This document shows, piece after piece, positions 50,882 to 58,332 of a DNA stretch of 64,000 nt. The position numbers and the translations under genes are program-made. How positions within the stretch are numbered: position 1 is the first letter of the stretch; each line of letters opens with the position of its first letter. The notes under the pieces were generated by a model. That model had not been told where the DNA came from. It did not search any database and saw only the letters and a list, made by a program, of their open reading frames with translations. Source of the stretch: Neisseria uirgultaei (GTDB lineage: Bacteria; Pseudomonadota; Gammaproteobacteria; Burkholderiales; Neisseriaceae); contig NZ_CAUIYF010000002.1 of assembly GCF_962719845.1 (NCBI RefSeq), positions 124,001 to 188,000 on the forward strand, given 5' to 3'.

Positions 50882-51529
50882 TTATTTGGGCTGCTCTTCG
50901 ACGAATCTCGGGCCTTTCAGGATGCCGTTGTGGGAATAGGGCGACAGCAGGTTGTATGCGGCGGTTTTGGAAACCTGATAACCGCGGTCGGTCAGGCTGT
51001 TGGCAATCTGATTGACCACTGCGCCGACCAAAGCCCCCAATAGGCCGCTGTTGCTGTTGTTGCTGCCTTCGCGGATGCTGACCGAACCCGACCACAACTC
51101 TTTCCCGTTGCGGGAATCGACCAGCCGTGCTATGGCGGATACGGTGGTTACGCTGTCTAAAATTTGATATGAAGTGCCGTATTCGGTAACCGTAATGTAC
51201 AAAACCGCATCATTGCCGAAAATCTGATGCAGTTTTTCCGGACGGACGGCGTGAATATCGGCGGCATTGGTCAAGCCGTTTTGTTTGAAGGTTTCCTCTA
51301 CGGCTGCGGCGGGGAAGACGTAATAGCCGGCTTCGGAAAGCGGCTCGGCGGTCGAAGCCAGCATCCCCCAAGTGCCGTTGACATCGGGCGACTCGTTCAG
51401 CGGCGGAACCACCAAAATTGAAGCCGGTTTGCTTTCCTTGAATGATGTGTAGTCGAAATCGGGCGCTTTTTGAACTTGGCAGGCAGACAGCGCCAACACG
51501 GCGGCAAGCCCTAAAATCAAAGGTTTCAT
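50882..51529 (-). CDS. DUF799 lipoprotein (GNA1162-like)
   Basis: The 215-residue precursor starts MKPLILGLAAVLALSACQVQ with a lipobox LSAC (Cys17). It matches the DUF799 family, including meningococcal surface lipoprotein GNA1162, and has the conserved IRE region GSVSIREGSNNSNSGLLGAL. It is the last gene of a three-gene operon (CsgG-like, DUF4810, DUF799) and overlaps DUF4810 by 4 bases. Together these resemble a curli-type CsgG export or cell-envelope-monitoring set (inference). Confidence 0.88.
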   Translation of the reverse strand: MKPLILGLAAVLALSACQVQKAPDFDYTSFKESKPASILVVPPLNESPDVNGTWGMLASTAEPLSEAGYYVFPAAAVEETFKQNGLTNAADIHAVRPEKLHQIFGNDAVLYITVTEYGTSYQILDSVTTVSAIARLVDSRNGKELWSGSVSIREGSNNSNSGLLGALVGAVVNQIANSLTDRGYQVSKTAAYNLLSPYSHNGILKGPRFVEEQPK

Positions 51530-51897
51530 CGCTTGCCTCCTTTACCGGTTTTCATCAGGAAGTCCATAAATACGCCCGATTCGGGAAACAGCCTTTTCTC
51601 TTCTTCAAACTGGCGGAACGCGCCCTCTTTGTCTCCCGAACGGGAAAGCAGCAGTCCCAAATGGGCGTGCGCACCCGGGGCGGCATTCATTTTTTTGTTG
51701 CCGGCTTCCACAAAGTATTTTTCCATCTTTTCGGTCTGCTTGCCCAACGAAGTGTCGTCGTTTTTCAAACCTTCATAGACGGTATCGGGATAGTCGCCGT
51801 AATAATACAGGGATTCTTGCCCGTTGCCGCCGCAGGCGGTCAGAGCCAAGACTGCCGCACACAGCGACAAACGGCTCAAGGTTTTCGGATTCATCAT
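51526..51897 (-). CDS. DUF4810 lipoprotein
   Basis: The 123-residue precursor starts MMNPKTLSRLSLCAAVLALT with lipobox LTAC (Cys22). The mature part is Gly/Tyr-rich at first (GGNGQESLYYYGDYP) and then TPR-like (GAHAHLGLLLSRSGDKEGAF). It is the middle gene of the operon, 6 bases after the CsgG-like gene and overlapping DUF799. Function is not known. Confidence 0.85.
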   Translation of the reverse strand: MMNPKTLSRLSLCAAVLALTACGGNGQESLYYYGDYPDTVYEGLKNDDTSLGKQTEKMEKYFVEAGNKKMNAAPGAHAHLGLLLSRSGDKEGAFRQFEEEKRLFPESGVFMDFLMKTGKGGKR

Positions 51898-51903
51898 TTG
51901 TCC

Positions 51904-52575
51904 TTAACGGTTGGGTTGCCATACGCCGTTGTCAACAGCCTGAACCAGGTTGTTGACTGCTTCGCGGATTGCCAAGTCCAAAACTTTGCCGTTCAAAGTC
52001 GCATCGTAGCCGGAAGTGCCGCCGAAACCGATGATTTCGCGGTTGGAAAGTGCGTATTCGCCCGCGCCCTGTGTGGAATAGACGATTTCGGAAGTATTGA
52101 CGTTGACGATATTCAGAGCCACTTTTGCATAGGCGATTTGTGATTTGCCGCGACCCAAAATGCCGAAGAGCTGATGATCGCCGACATCTCTGCGTCCGAA
52201 TTCGGTTACATCGCCGGTAACGACATAATCTGCGCCTTTCAGGTTCTGCGCTTTGCCGGAAATGCCGGATTCCTGTTTCAATGCGCTAAGGTTGGTGCGG
52301 TTCAGTACGTTGAAGCGGTTGGTCTGTTGCAGGTGCGTTACCAAGATGGTTTTTGCCTGACTGCCCAAACGGTCTTCACCGTCGGAGAAAATACCTTTTT
52401 GGAAGCTGGAGCGGTTGTCGAATGTTCCAACGGAAATCGGGGTGCGAACACCGTGATATTGCGTATTGTAGGAGGCGACTTTTGCTACCTCGAGACTGCG
52501 TGAGGATTCGGTCGCACAGCCGGTCAGTGAAACGGCAGCGGCGGCAAAAGCGATGGCGGCGGAAATTTTCTTCAT
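51904..52575 (-). CDS. CsgG-family outer-membrane lipoprotein
   Basis: The 223-residue precursor has signal peptide MKKISAAIAFAAAAVSLTGC with lipobox (Cys20). The CsgG domain shows VGTFDNRSSFQ, KTILVTHLQQTNRFNVLNRT and GKAQNLKGADYVVTGDVTEF. CsgG proteins form outer-membrane pores for curli or act in related envelope systems. It leads the operon with DUF4810 and DUF799. No curli subunits are visible in this window. Confidence 0.88.
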   Translation of the reverse strand: MKKISAAIAFAAAAVSLTGCATESSRSLEVAKVASYNTQYHGVRTPISVGTFDNRSSFQKGIFSDGEDRLGSQAKTILVTHLQQTNRFNVLNRTNLSALKQESGISGKAQNLKGADYVVTGDVTEFGRRDVGDHQLFGILGRGKSQIAYAKVALNIVNVNTSEIVYSTQGAGEYALSNREIIGFGGTSGYDATLNGKVLDLAIREAVNNLVQAVDNGVWQPNR

Positions 52576-52871
52576 GAAACCTACTCCAAAATTGTTAGAG
52601 GAATAAAGAGGTTGTTATTATTATTTGCATATAATTTTTAGTCAAGGTGTTTTTGTCTGCCGGGGTGAAGATTTTCCTGTGTCGGCATATTGGGCATATT
52701 GGCGGATATGGTGTGCTTTTTGATGCCGTCTGAAAAGGAGAGCGGGTGTGGAACCTGCCCTTTGATCGCAGGGCACATGGGGCGCGATTATTTACCGCCC
52801 GTTCTGCATTGCTTCTATGACGGTGAGCTAAGTGCAGGCTGCTTAAAGTTTCTGCGAAGCTAAAAACAAGG

Positions 52872-52921
52872 CTGTCTGTTTTCAGACGGCCTTTTTCATG
52901 CCCGCACCTGCGGGTTTTTTT
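52872..52921 (+). terminator. Tandem terminator-like hairpins directly before gene A (copy 1)
   Basis: GGCTGTCTG with CAGACGGCC followed by TTTTT, then CCCGCA-CC-TGCGGG followed by seven T. Only 16 bases separate this from the gene-A ATG, with GGAG in between, so transcription of gene A from upstream must pass both. Confidence 0.75.
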
Positions 52922-52937
52922 ACTTGGAGCATTTAAA

Positions 52938-53402
52938 ATGGATAGAGCCATACAAGAATCTTATGTTAAAATCCTAAATGTACTGTTTGAAGGCGCAGTC
53001 CGCGCCCGGCCGGATCAAATTACAGAAGAAGTAGTCGGTATGGTCGATCAGATGTTCTCCGAAATCGGCGCATGCCATGAGCGTTTGAAACCGCTGGCCG
53101 TACTGGCTGAAGGCATTGCCGGCAGCGTTATGGAACAGCTTCCGGACGAGCTGGCCCTGCTTTTCGGCAACGTGCCGTTTGATGAATACCTGCTCGGCAA
53201 AGGCATAGATGTAACCGCTAAGGAAATCAAACGATTGGGGTTTAATAAAGCAGTCGGCCTTAACAACGCGCTCAAAGTATTGAAGGCTTTTATTAAAAGC
53301 TGGATTAAATACAGCGCGGCAGACCGAAAATTAAGAATGTGTATTGTTACGGCACAAGCCCGTTGGCGTTCAAAAGTCGAAATCGAACTGCTGGGCTTGT
53401 AA
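52938..53402 (+). CDS. Cassette protein A, copy 1 (unknown)
   Basis: The 154-residue protein starts MDRAIQESYVKILNVLFEGA. It looks all-helical without signal peptide or membrane segments (EEVVGMVDQMFSEIGACHER, ALKVLKAFIKSWIKYSAADR, WRSKVEIELLGL). I do not recognise the family. A second copy with a few substitutions lies at 54247. It is followed 17 bases later by gene B. Confidence 0.75.
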   Translation: MDRAIQESYVKILNVLFEGAVRARPDQITEEVVGMVDQMFSEIGACHERLKPLAVLAEGIAGSVMEQLPDELALLFGNVPFDEYLLGKGIDVTAKEIKRLGFNKAVGLNNALKVLKAFIKSWIKYSAADRKLRMCIVTAQARWRSKVEIELLGL

Positions 53403-53419
53403 CCGCAGGGGGGGCAGGT

Positions 53420-53722
53420 ATGCGGGGTAAGTGGACTCTGCTGTTTTTGCATTGGATATGGGAAAAAGTGGTACCGGAAAGCATCCGCAACAGCAAGCCG
53501 GCGCGGTGGGTAGCCAACCATAGAAAGCTCACTATCTGGGTAATTGTGACAGTATGGATCAACTTCTTCCCCGCTACTTACGAATACGACATTATTCCTG
53601 AAGGGAGATACAGCCATTGGCATGTCGATCATCCGTTGTATCCCTATACCCGATTTCTGCTTCCCCTTATTCTCGGTGCGGTTTTTCTTTTCATTCCGCC
53701 CGATCCGCCCGAAAAGAAATAG
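53420..53722 (+). CDS. Cassette protein B, copy 1 (small membrane protein, unknown)
   Basis: The 100-residue protein starts MRGKWTLLFLHWIWEKVVPE and has two hydrophobic regions, LTIWVIVTVWINFFP and RFLLPLILGAVFLFIPP, ending in PPDPPEKK. The ribosome-binding region contains a G7 tract (53408-53414). Copy 2 at 54728 has G6 there and a shorter N-terminus. Unknown function. Confidence 0.75.
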   Translation: MRGKWTLLFLHWIWEKVVPESIRNSKPARWVANHRKLTIWVIVTVWINFFPATYEYDIIPEGRYSHWHVDHPLYPYTRFLLPLILGAVFLFIPPDPPEKK

Positions 53723-53776
53723 TAACCTGCATAAGGAGCCGGCTTTTCTCGGTCTTTGATTCATCTGGGAGGGGGT

Positions 53777-54019
53777 ATGTCGGACAGGCTGAAACATATT
53801 TGGATGCTGTATCGCAAACCGGTACTTTTGTATGTTGTTACCGTCATCATCTATATTTTGCTTGACGGGCCGACCACTGAGGGCAGCCGAACGCCTATGC
53901 CCCCTATGAACGCTTGGGAAAAAATCCTGTTTATGGCAGCCGGCGTCAGCGGATTTGTCTGCCGCCTGTGGATAATACTGATTGCCCTGTCCGAGCATTA
54001 CAGGGACAAGAATTGGTAA
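53777..54019 (+). CDS. Cassette protein C (small membrane protein, unknown)
   Basis: The 80-residue protein starts MSDRLKHIWMLYRKPVLLYV with two hydrophobic segments (VLLYVVTVIIYILLDG; ILFMAAGVSGFVCRLWIILIALS). It has a strong GGGAGGGGG ribosome-binding site. It is absent from the second cassette unit. Its resemblance to protein B in layout (short, two membrane helices) suggests a related role. Confidence 0.7.
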   Translation: MSDRLKHIWMLYRKPVLLYVVTVIIYILLDGPTTEGSRTPMPPMNAWEKILFMAAGVSGFVCRLWIILIALSEHYRDKNW

Positions 54020-54057
54020 ACGCGTCCCTTGTTCGTCATTACTTGCAAAACCTTTTG

Positions 54058-54099
54058 AGGCAGCCTGAAACCGTCCAAACCGGCTTTCAGGCTGCTTTT
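54058..54099 (+). terminator. Terminator built on a Kingella-type DUS (AGGCAGCCTGAA)
   Basis: AGGCAGCCTGAAA and TTTCAGGCTGCTTTTA pair as a terminator. AGGCAGCCTGAA is the AG-kingDUS dialect of Neisseriaceae uptake sequences, unlike the ATGCCGTCTGAA of this genome. Confidence 0.8.
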
Positions 54100-54179
54100 A
54101 CTTTATCCCTTAGAAAGGAAGCCCTATGGCAAAACAAAAAGTGCAGGTTGCTTAAAGTTTCTGCGAAGCTAAAAACAAG

Positions 54180-54230
54180 GCTGTCTGTTTTCAGACGGTC
54201 TTTTTCATGCCCGCACCTGCGGGTTTTTTT
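54180..54230 (+). terminator. Tandem terminator-like hairpins before gene A (copy 2)
   Basis: Same arrangement as copy 1; the first hairpin has CAGACGGTC instead of CAGACGGCC, which breaks the DUS. CCCGCA-CC-TGCGGG with seven T ends at 54230, 16 bases before the ATG. Confidence 0.75.
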
Positions 54231-54246
54231 ACTTGGAGCATTTAAA

Positions 54247-54711
54247 ATGGATAGAGCCATACAAGAATCTTATGTTAAAATCCTAAATGTACTGTTTGAA
54301 GGCGCAGTCCGCGCCCGGTCGGATCAAATTACAGAAGAAGTAGTCGGTATGGTCGATCAGATGTTCTCCGAAATCGGCGCATGCCATGAGCGTTTGAAAC
54401 CGCTGGCCGTACTGGCTGAAGGCATTGCCGGCAGCGTTATGGAACAGCTTCCGGACGAGCTGAAGCTGCTTTTCGGCAACGTGCCGTTTGATAAATACCT
54501 GATCAGCAAAGGCAGGGATGTAACCGCTAGGGAAATCAAACGATTGTGGTTTAATAAAGCAGTCGGCCTTAACAACGCGCTCAAAGTATTGGAGGCTTTT
54601 ATTGAAAGCTGGATTAAATACAGCGCGGCAGACCGAAAATTAAGAATGTGTATTGTTACGGCACAAGCCCGCTGGCGTTCAAAAGTCGAAATCGAACTGC
54701 TGGGCTTGTAA
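54247..54711 (+). CDS. Cassette protein A, copy 2 (unknown)
   Basis: A 154-residue paralog of the protein at 52938. Changes cluster around residues 72-105 (DELKLLFGN, DKYLISKGRD, KRLWFNKA) while the rest is identical, as expected for diversification at a contact surface or simple drift after duplication. Confidence 0.75.
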   Translation: MDRAIQESYVKILNVLFEGAVRARSDQITEEVVGMVDQMFSEIGACHERLKPLAVLAEGIAGSVMEQLPDELKLLFGNVPFDKYLISKGRDVTAREIKRLWFNKAVGLNNALKVLEAFIESWIKYSAADRKLRMCIVTAQARWRSKVEIELLGL

Positions 54712-54727
54712 CCGCAGGGGGGCAGGT

Positions 54728-55021
54728 ATGTATCTGCTGTTTTTTCGTTGGATATGGGAAAAAGTGGTACCGGAAAGCATCCGCAACAGCAAGCCGGTGC
54801 GGTGGGTAGCCAACCATAGAAAGCTCACTATCTGGGTAATTGTGACAGTATGGATCAACTTCTTCCCCGATACTTACGAATACGACATTGTTCCTAGTCA
54901 TAGGGGATACGGCTATTGGCATGTCGATCATCCGTTGTATCCCTATGCCCGATTTCTGCTTCCCCTTATTCTCGGTGCGGCTTTTCTTTTCATTCCGCCC
55001 GATCCGCCCGAAAAGAAATAG
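54728..55021 (+). CDS. Cassette protein B, copy 2 (small membrane protein)
   Basis: This 97-residue paralog of the protein at 53420 starts MYLLFFRWIWEKVVPESIRN, with the same two hydrophobic regions. The central loop differs (TYEYDIVPSHRGYGYWHVD). The ribosome-binding tract is G6. Confidence 0.75.
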   Translation: MYLLFFRWIWEKVVPESIRNSKPVRWVANHRKLTIWVIVTVWINFFPDTYEYDIVPSHRGYGYWHVDHPLYPYARFLLPLILGAAFLFIPPDPPEKK

Positions 55022-55032
55022 TAACCTGCATA

Positions 55033-55060
55033 AGCAGCCTGAAATCTTTCAGGCTGCTTT
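55033..55060 (+). terminator. Terminator with AGCAGCCTGAA half-sites
   Basis: AAGCAGCCTGAAA and TTTCAGGCTGCTTTTTT close the second cassette unit. It is a variant of the Kingella-type DUS. Confidence 0.8.
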
Positions 55061-55098
55061 TTTATTGGAGAACCCAAATGGCAAAACAAAAAGGAGAT

Positions 55099-55818
55099 TT
55101 AGAGGTAAACGATTTCGCCGCTCCGCCCTTTGCTTTCGGTACTTGCCCACCAGACAAATTGCGGGAGTACGTCTTCGTAGTTTTTACGTTCGCTTTTGGC
55201 TTCACCCGGATGGGATTTGATGCGTTGGGGGGAATTGATGGGGCCCGGAATCAGGACATTGGCGCGAAGGTTGCCGAAGCGTTCCCACTCGTCGGCGGCG
55301 ACTTTGCATAAGTAGTTCAACGCGGCTTTGGACGCGCCGAAGCCGCCCCAGTAGGCTTTGGGTGTTTCGCCGTGGCTTTCGCCGACGAAAATGACGGATG
55401 CGTCGGGCGACTGCTTCAGCAGCGGGAAGAGGGCGCGGGTCAGCCCCATCGGGGCGACAGTGTTGATACGGTATTGGTTGACCCATTCGGCGACGGTTTG
55501 GAAATCTAGCGGCGATAGTGCGTAGAAATAGCTGGCGCAATGGACGATACCGTCCAGTTTGCCTTGCGTGGCTTCGGCAATAGTGGCGGCGAAATGTTCA
55601 AATTCTTTTTCTTCCGCGCTAATAAGGTCAAAGCAGATGGCGAATGGTTCGGGGTATCCGGCTTCGACAATCGCGTCATACACTTTTTCCAGTTTTTTCT
55701 GATGGCGTGCCACCAGAATCACGGTCGCCCCCTCGGCGGCGTAGGCTTTGGCAACCTGTTCGCCCAAGCCTTGCGATGCGCCGGTTACTAAGATGGTTTT
55801 GTCGGACAGTGTCGCCAT
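55099..55818 (-). CDS. Short-chain dehydrogenase/reductase (YciK-like)
   Basis: From ATG 55818 (MATLSDKTILVTGASQGLGE) it has 239 residues. Motifs are the Rossmann TGASQGLG (about residues 12-19) and the catalytic YWGGFGASKAAL (Tyr and Lys with the usual four-residue spacing, about 157-168). The family includes E. coli YciK, an oxidoreductase of unknown substrate. The longer upstream frame is out-of-gene. The gene ends against the duplicated cassette on the other strand. Confidence 0.88.
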   Translation of the reverse strand: MATLSDKTILVTGASQGLGEQVAKAYAAEGATVILVARHQKKLEKVYDAIVEAGYPEPFAICFDLISAEEKEFEHFAATIAEATQGKLDGIVHCASYFYALSPLDFQTVAEWVNQYRINTVAPMGLTRALFPLLKQSPDASVIFVGESHGETPKAYWGGFGASKAALNYLCKVAADEWERFGNLRANVLIPGPINSPQRIKSHPGEAKSERKNYEDVLPQFVWWASTESKGRSGEIVYL

Positions 55819-55901
55819 ACTTTTTCCTTTTTGGTGGTCGGTCGGGGGTATTTTAGCGTTTTGCCGCACCTTGTAAAGCGTCCCGATGTCGGCCGGTGTT
55901 T

Positions 55902-57215
55902 TCAGACGGCATCGCTCAGGCTTTGCAGGCAGGCTTCCGCCGACGCGAAACCTGATTGTACGGCGGCTTCGAGTGTGGCGGGGTAGTGCGGGTGGAGGTA
56001 GTCGCCGGCGGGGAAGATGCGGTGCCGGTGCAGCCACGATAAATCCGGCGGCGGGGCATCGGCTGCGGTTGTGGCACGTTTTTCGGTAATGACGCGCACG
56101 GCTTCGGGTTCGTCCAAATGCGGAAGGATGCGTTTGAGGTCGGCGTGGACTTTGTCCGCCCACGCACGGTTTGCAAACGCGCCGACGCGGTCGGAAACGC
56201 TGATGACGGCGGAGACTTCGTTTTCCGGCAAGCCGAGCCTGCCTCGGCAAAGCAGCCATTGTGCCGTGCCGTCGGCAAGTCCGGTCAGCGGGGCGGGCAG
56301 GCGGACGGGTTCGGCGTAGCGCAGATAGACGGTGGTGATGGCGTGGTAGCGAAGGTTTTGATATGCCGTCTGAACGTGTTCGGGCGTGCCTTCGGGCAGG
56401 AGCGCGGCGGCGTGGTAGGGCGCGGTGGCAAGTATGGCGGCATCGAAGGCTTCGCCGTTGACGAGCACTTTCCCGTCCGGGAGGGTGTTCAGACGGCATA
56501 CGCGCGTTTCGAGGCGGATGTCCGCGCCGAGCCGTTGAAGCTCCGCCAAGGCGGGTTCGGCGACGATTGCACCCAAATCCTGCTTGGGTAGGAGATAGTC
56601 GCTGCCGGATTTTTTCGTCAGCACGCCGTCGGACAAAACATTGCACAACACGCGCAGGCTTGCGGTTTCCAAAGGCGTGTTGAGCGCGCCCCAGACCAAG
56701 GGCTGCCAAAACTGCATCACGGCGGCACGCGGCACGTTCCGCCGTTTCAGCCATTGCGCCACTGTCGCGTCGGGCTGTCCGAGGCGTGCGGACTTCTGCA
56801 AATCGGACATATCGGCAAGCAGTTTGGCTTTGAATGCGGTCGGTACGCGCCGGGCAAGCAGCACGCCGCCCAAAATATGCAGCGGCGCGGGCAGGGGGAG
56901 GGCGCGGAACTGCAAACCGCCGTGCATATGCCAGTGCAGCGGTACGCGCAAAAAGGCGGCACGGGGGTCTGAACCGATGGTTTTCATCAGGCGCAACACG
57001 CCCCGGTATGCGCCGAGCAAAATGTGCTGCCCGTTGTCCAAAAAACTGAAACCGTCGGTATTTCCGGTCAGTGTGCGCGCCCTGCCGCCTGCCTGCCTGC
57101 CGGCTTCAAACAGGGTAACGTCGGCACGGCGTGCCAGCGATACGGCGGCGGACAGTCCTGCCCAGCCTGCGCCGATGACGGCGATTTTCGGGCGCGGATG
57201 CGGCGTGTTCATCAT
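55902..57215 (-). CDS. hpnE: Squalene-associated FAD-dependent desaturase
   Basis: HpnE is a flavin amine-oxidase-like enzyme of the hopanoid/squalene pathway acting after HpnD and HpnC. The 437-residue protein starts MMNTPHPRPKIAVIGAGWAG with the FAD motif GAGWAGLSAA (about 15-24), then an ELAGR-like FEAGRQAGGRARTL. The C-terminus has the second flavin region DYLHPHYPATLEAAVQSG. It follows hpnD by 74 bases; the spacer includes the GGTTTCAACC leader repeat. Confidence 0.9.
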   Translation of the reverse strand: MMNTPHPRPKIAVIGAGWAGLSAAVSLARRADVTLFEAGRQAGGRARTLTGNTDGFSFLDNGQHILLGAYRGVLRLMKTIGSDPRAAFLRVPLHWHMHGGLQFRALPLPAPLHILGGVLLARRVPTAFKAKLLADMSDLQKSARLGQPDATVAQWLKRRNVPRAAVMQFWQPLVWGALNTPLETASLRVLCNVLSDGVLTKKSGSDYLLPKQDLGAIVAEPALAELQRLGADIRLETRVCRLNTLPDGKVLVNGEAFDAAILATAPYHAAALLPEGTPEHVQTAYQNLRYHAITTVYLRYAEPVRLPAPLTGLADGTAQWLLCRGRLGLPENEVSAVISVSDRVGAFANRAWADKVHADLKRILPHLDEPEAVRVITEKRATTAADAPPPDLSWLHRHRIFPAGDYLHPHYPATLEAAVQSGFASAEACLQSLSDAV

Positions 57216-57257
57216 TTATTCCTCCAATGGTTGAAACCCCGTTTTTCGGGGCGGCGG
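57212..57257 (-). repeat. Hairpin-leader repeat, copy L4 (short), before hpnE
   Basis: On the minus strand CCGCCCCG-AAAAA-CGGGG is followed by TTTCAACCATTGGAGGAATAAATGATGA with the hpnE start. Only the proximal hairpin and the GGTTTCAACC end of the family are present. Confidence 0.7.
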
Positions 57258-57289
57258 GGGTTGGGTTTTCCTGAAGGGCGGTATGCGCC

Positions 57290-58162
57290 TTATGCCCGTT
57301 GCGGCGTGCCGGGGCGCGGTTTGAATCCGAATAACCAGGTTTTCAGGGCAATGCGTTTTTTGCGCGGCGAAGGGAGGGCGATTTTGTATTTGAGGACGTT
57401 TTGCGCGCCGTCTCGGTCGATTTCGTTCAACAGCGCGTAATAAACCGCCGCCATAACCAGTCCGACTTTTTGGGCTTTTTTGTCGGCATCGGGCAGCAGC
57501 GATACGGCTTCGCGGTAGGTTTCGCGGGCGCGTTTGATTTGGAACGCCATCAGTTTGGCGAAATTTTCTGTCGGTCTGCATTGCAAAATCACGCCCGCAG
57601 GCACGTCAAACCGCTGCATTTCCTCCATCGGCAGGTAAATCCGCCCATTACGGGCGTCTTCGCCGACATCGCGGATGATGTTTGTCAATTGTAAGGCAAG
57701 CCCCATCTTGTCGGCGTATTCCAGTGTTTGATTGTCTGAAAACCCCAAAATCCGCGCAATCAGGCAGCCGACTACGCCCGCGACGCGGCGGCAGTACAGT
57801 TTCAATTCTTCAAAACTGCCGTAACGCGCCCGAACCAAATCCATCTGCATCCCGTCGATTAAGGCTTCCAGTTCATATTTCGGCAGCTTGAAGGTTTCCT
57901 TAACCTGCTGCAAAGCCTGATTGACGGGGTGTTCCGGCATCGCGCTGCCGAACACCTTGTCCAAATCGCCGCGCCACCAGTTCAATGTTGCCTGTGCAAC
58001 ATCGGGGTTGGAACATTCGTCAACCACATCGTCCAATTCGCGGCAAAAGGCATACAGAACCGTTACCGCATCCCGTTTTTCCTGAGTCAGGAAACGGAAG
58101 CCCGACAAAAAACTGGAGCGGCTTTCTTCTGCTTTTTGGCGGCAATAGTCGAGTCCTTTCAC
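57290..58162 (-). CDS. hpnD: Presqualene diphosphate synthase
   Basis: HpnD joins two farnesyl diphosphates. The 290-residue protein starts MKGLDYCRQKAEESRSSFLS. It has the two aspartate-rich motifs of squalene/phytoene synthases: FCRELDDVVDE (about residues 40-50) and LTNIIRDVGEDARNGRIYLP (about 155-174). The tail is basic (SPRKKRIALKTWLFGFKPR). No hpnC or squalene-hopene cyclase is near, so the end product is unclear. Confidence 0.92.
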   Translation of the reverse strand: MKGLDYCRQKAEESRSSFLSGFRFLTQEKRDAVTVLYAFCRELDDVVDECSNPDVAQATLNWWRGDLDKVFGSAMPEHPVNQALQQVKETFKLPKYELEALIDGMQMDLVRARYGSFEELKLYCRRVAGVVGCLIARILGFSDNQTLEYADKMGLALQLTNIIRDVGEDARNGRIYLPMEEMQRFDVPAGVILQCRPTENFAKLMAFQIKRARETYREAVSLLPDADKKAQKVGLVMAAVYYALLNEIDRDGAQNVLKYKIALPSPRKKRIALKTWLFGFKPRPGTPQRA

Positions 58163-58332
58163 GATTTATATTCCTAATGATGGGCGGGAAAGGCGGATTT
58201 TATCGGTATTTGGCGGCAGAGGGCAATTTCGGCGGCACGACCCAATCCTTAGCGGTTTGCTCAACTATCGGCGCAAATTCTGTTAAAATGCCGCCTTCCT
58301 TCCTTTACACACCGCACCGACAGGCAGAATTT

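Larger units (their letters stand above)
52831..55063 (+). repeat. Tandem duplication of a small-gene cassette (period 1309 bp)
   Basis: The leader (AGTGCAGG..TGCTTAAAG to the gene-A ribosome-binding site), gene A and gene B occur twice: starts at 52831 and 54140, gene A ATG at 52938 and 54247, gene B ATG at 53420 and 54728. The first unit also has gene C. Each unit ends in a ATGGCAAAACAAAA start of a fourth gene whose body is lost (54126; 55078). Terminators at 54058 and 55033 carry a Kingella-type DUS or variant. Confidence 0.9.

Noticed and set aside
52595..52951. 118-codon minus-strand frame in the gap before cassette gene A
   Set aside because: It runs through terminator hairpins and the leader of gene A and contains repeat-like sequence; no ribosome-binding site or domain.
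53420..53722. Phage holin for the small membrane proteins in the duplicated cassette
   Set aside because: Size and two membrane helices would fit, but there is no lysin gene or other phage gene nearby and the long polar loop with many Trp/Tyr is not holin-like.
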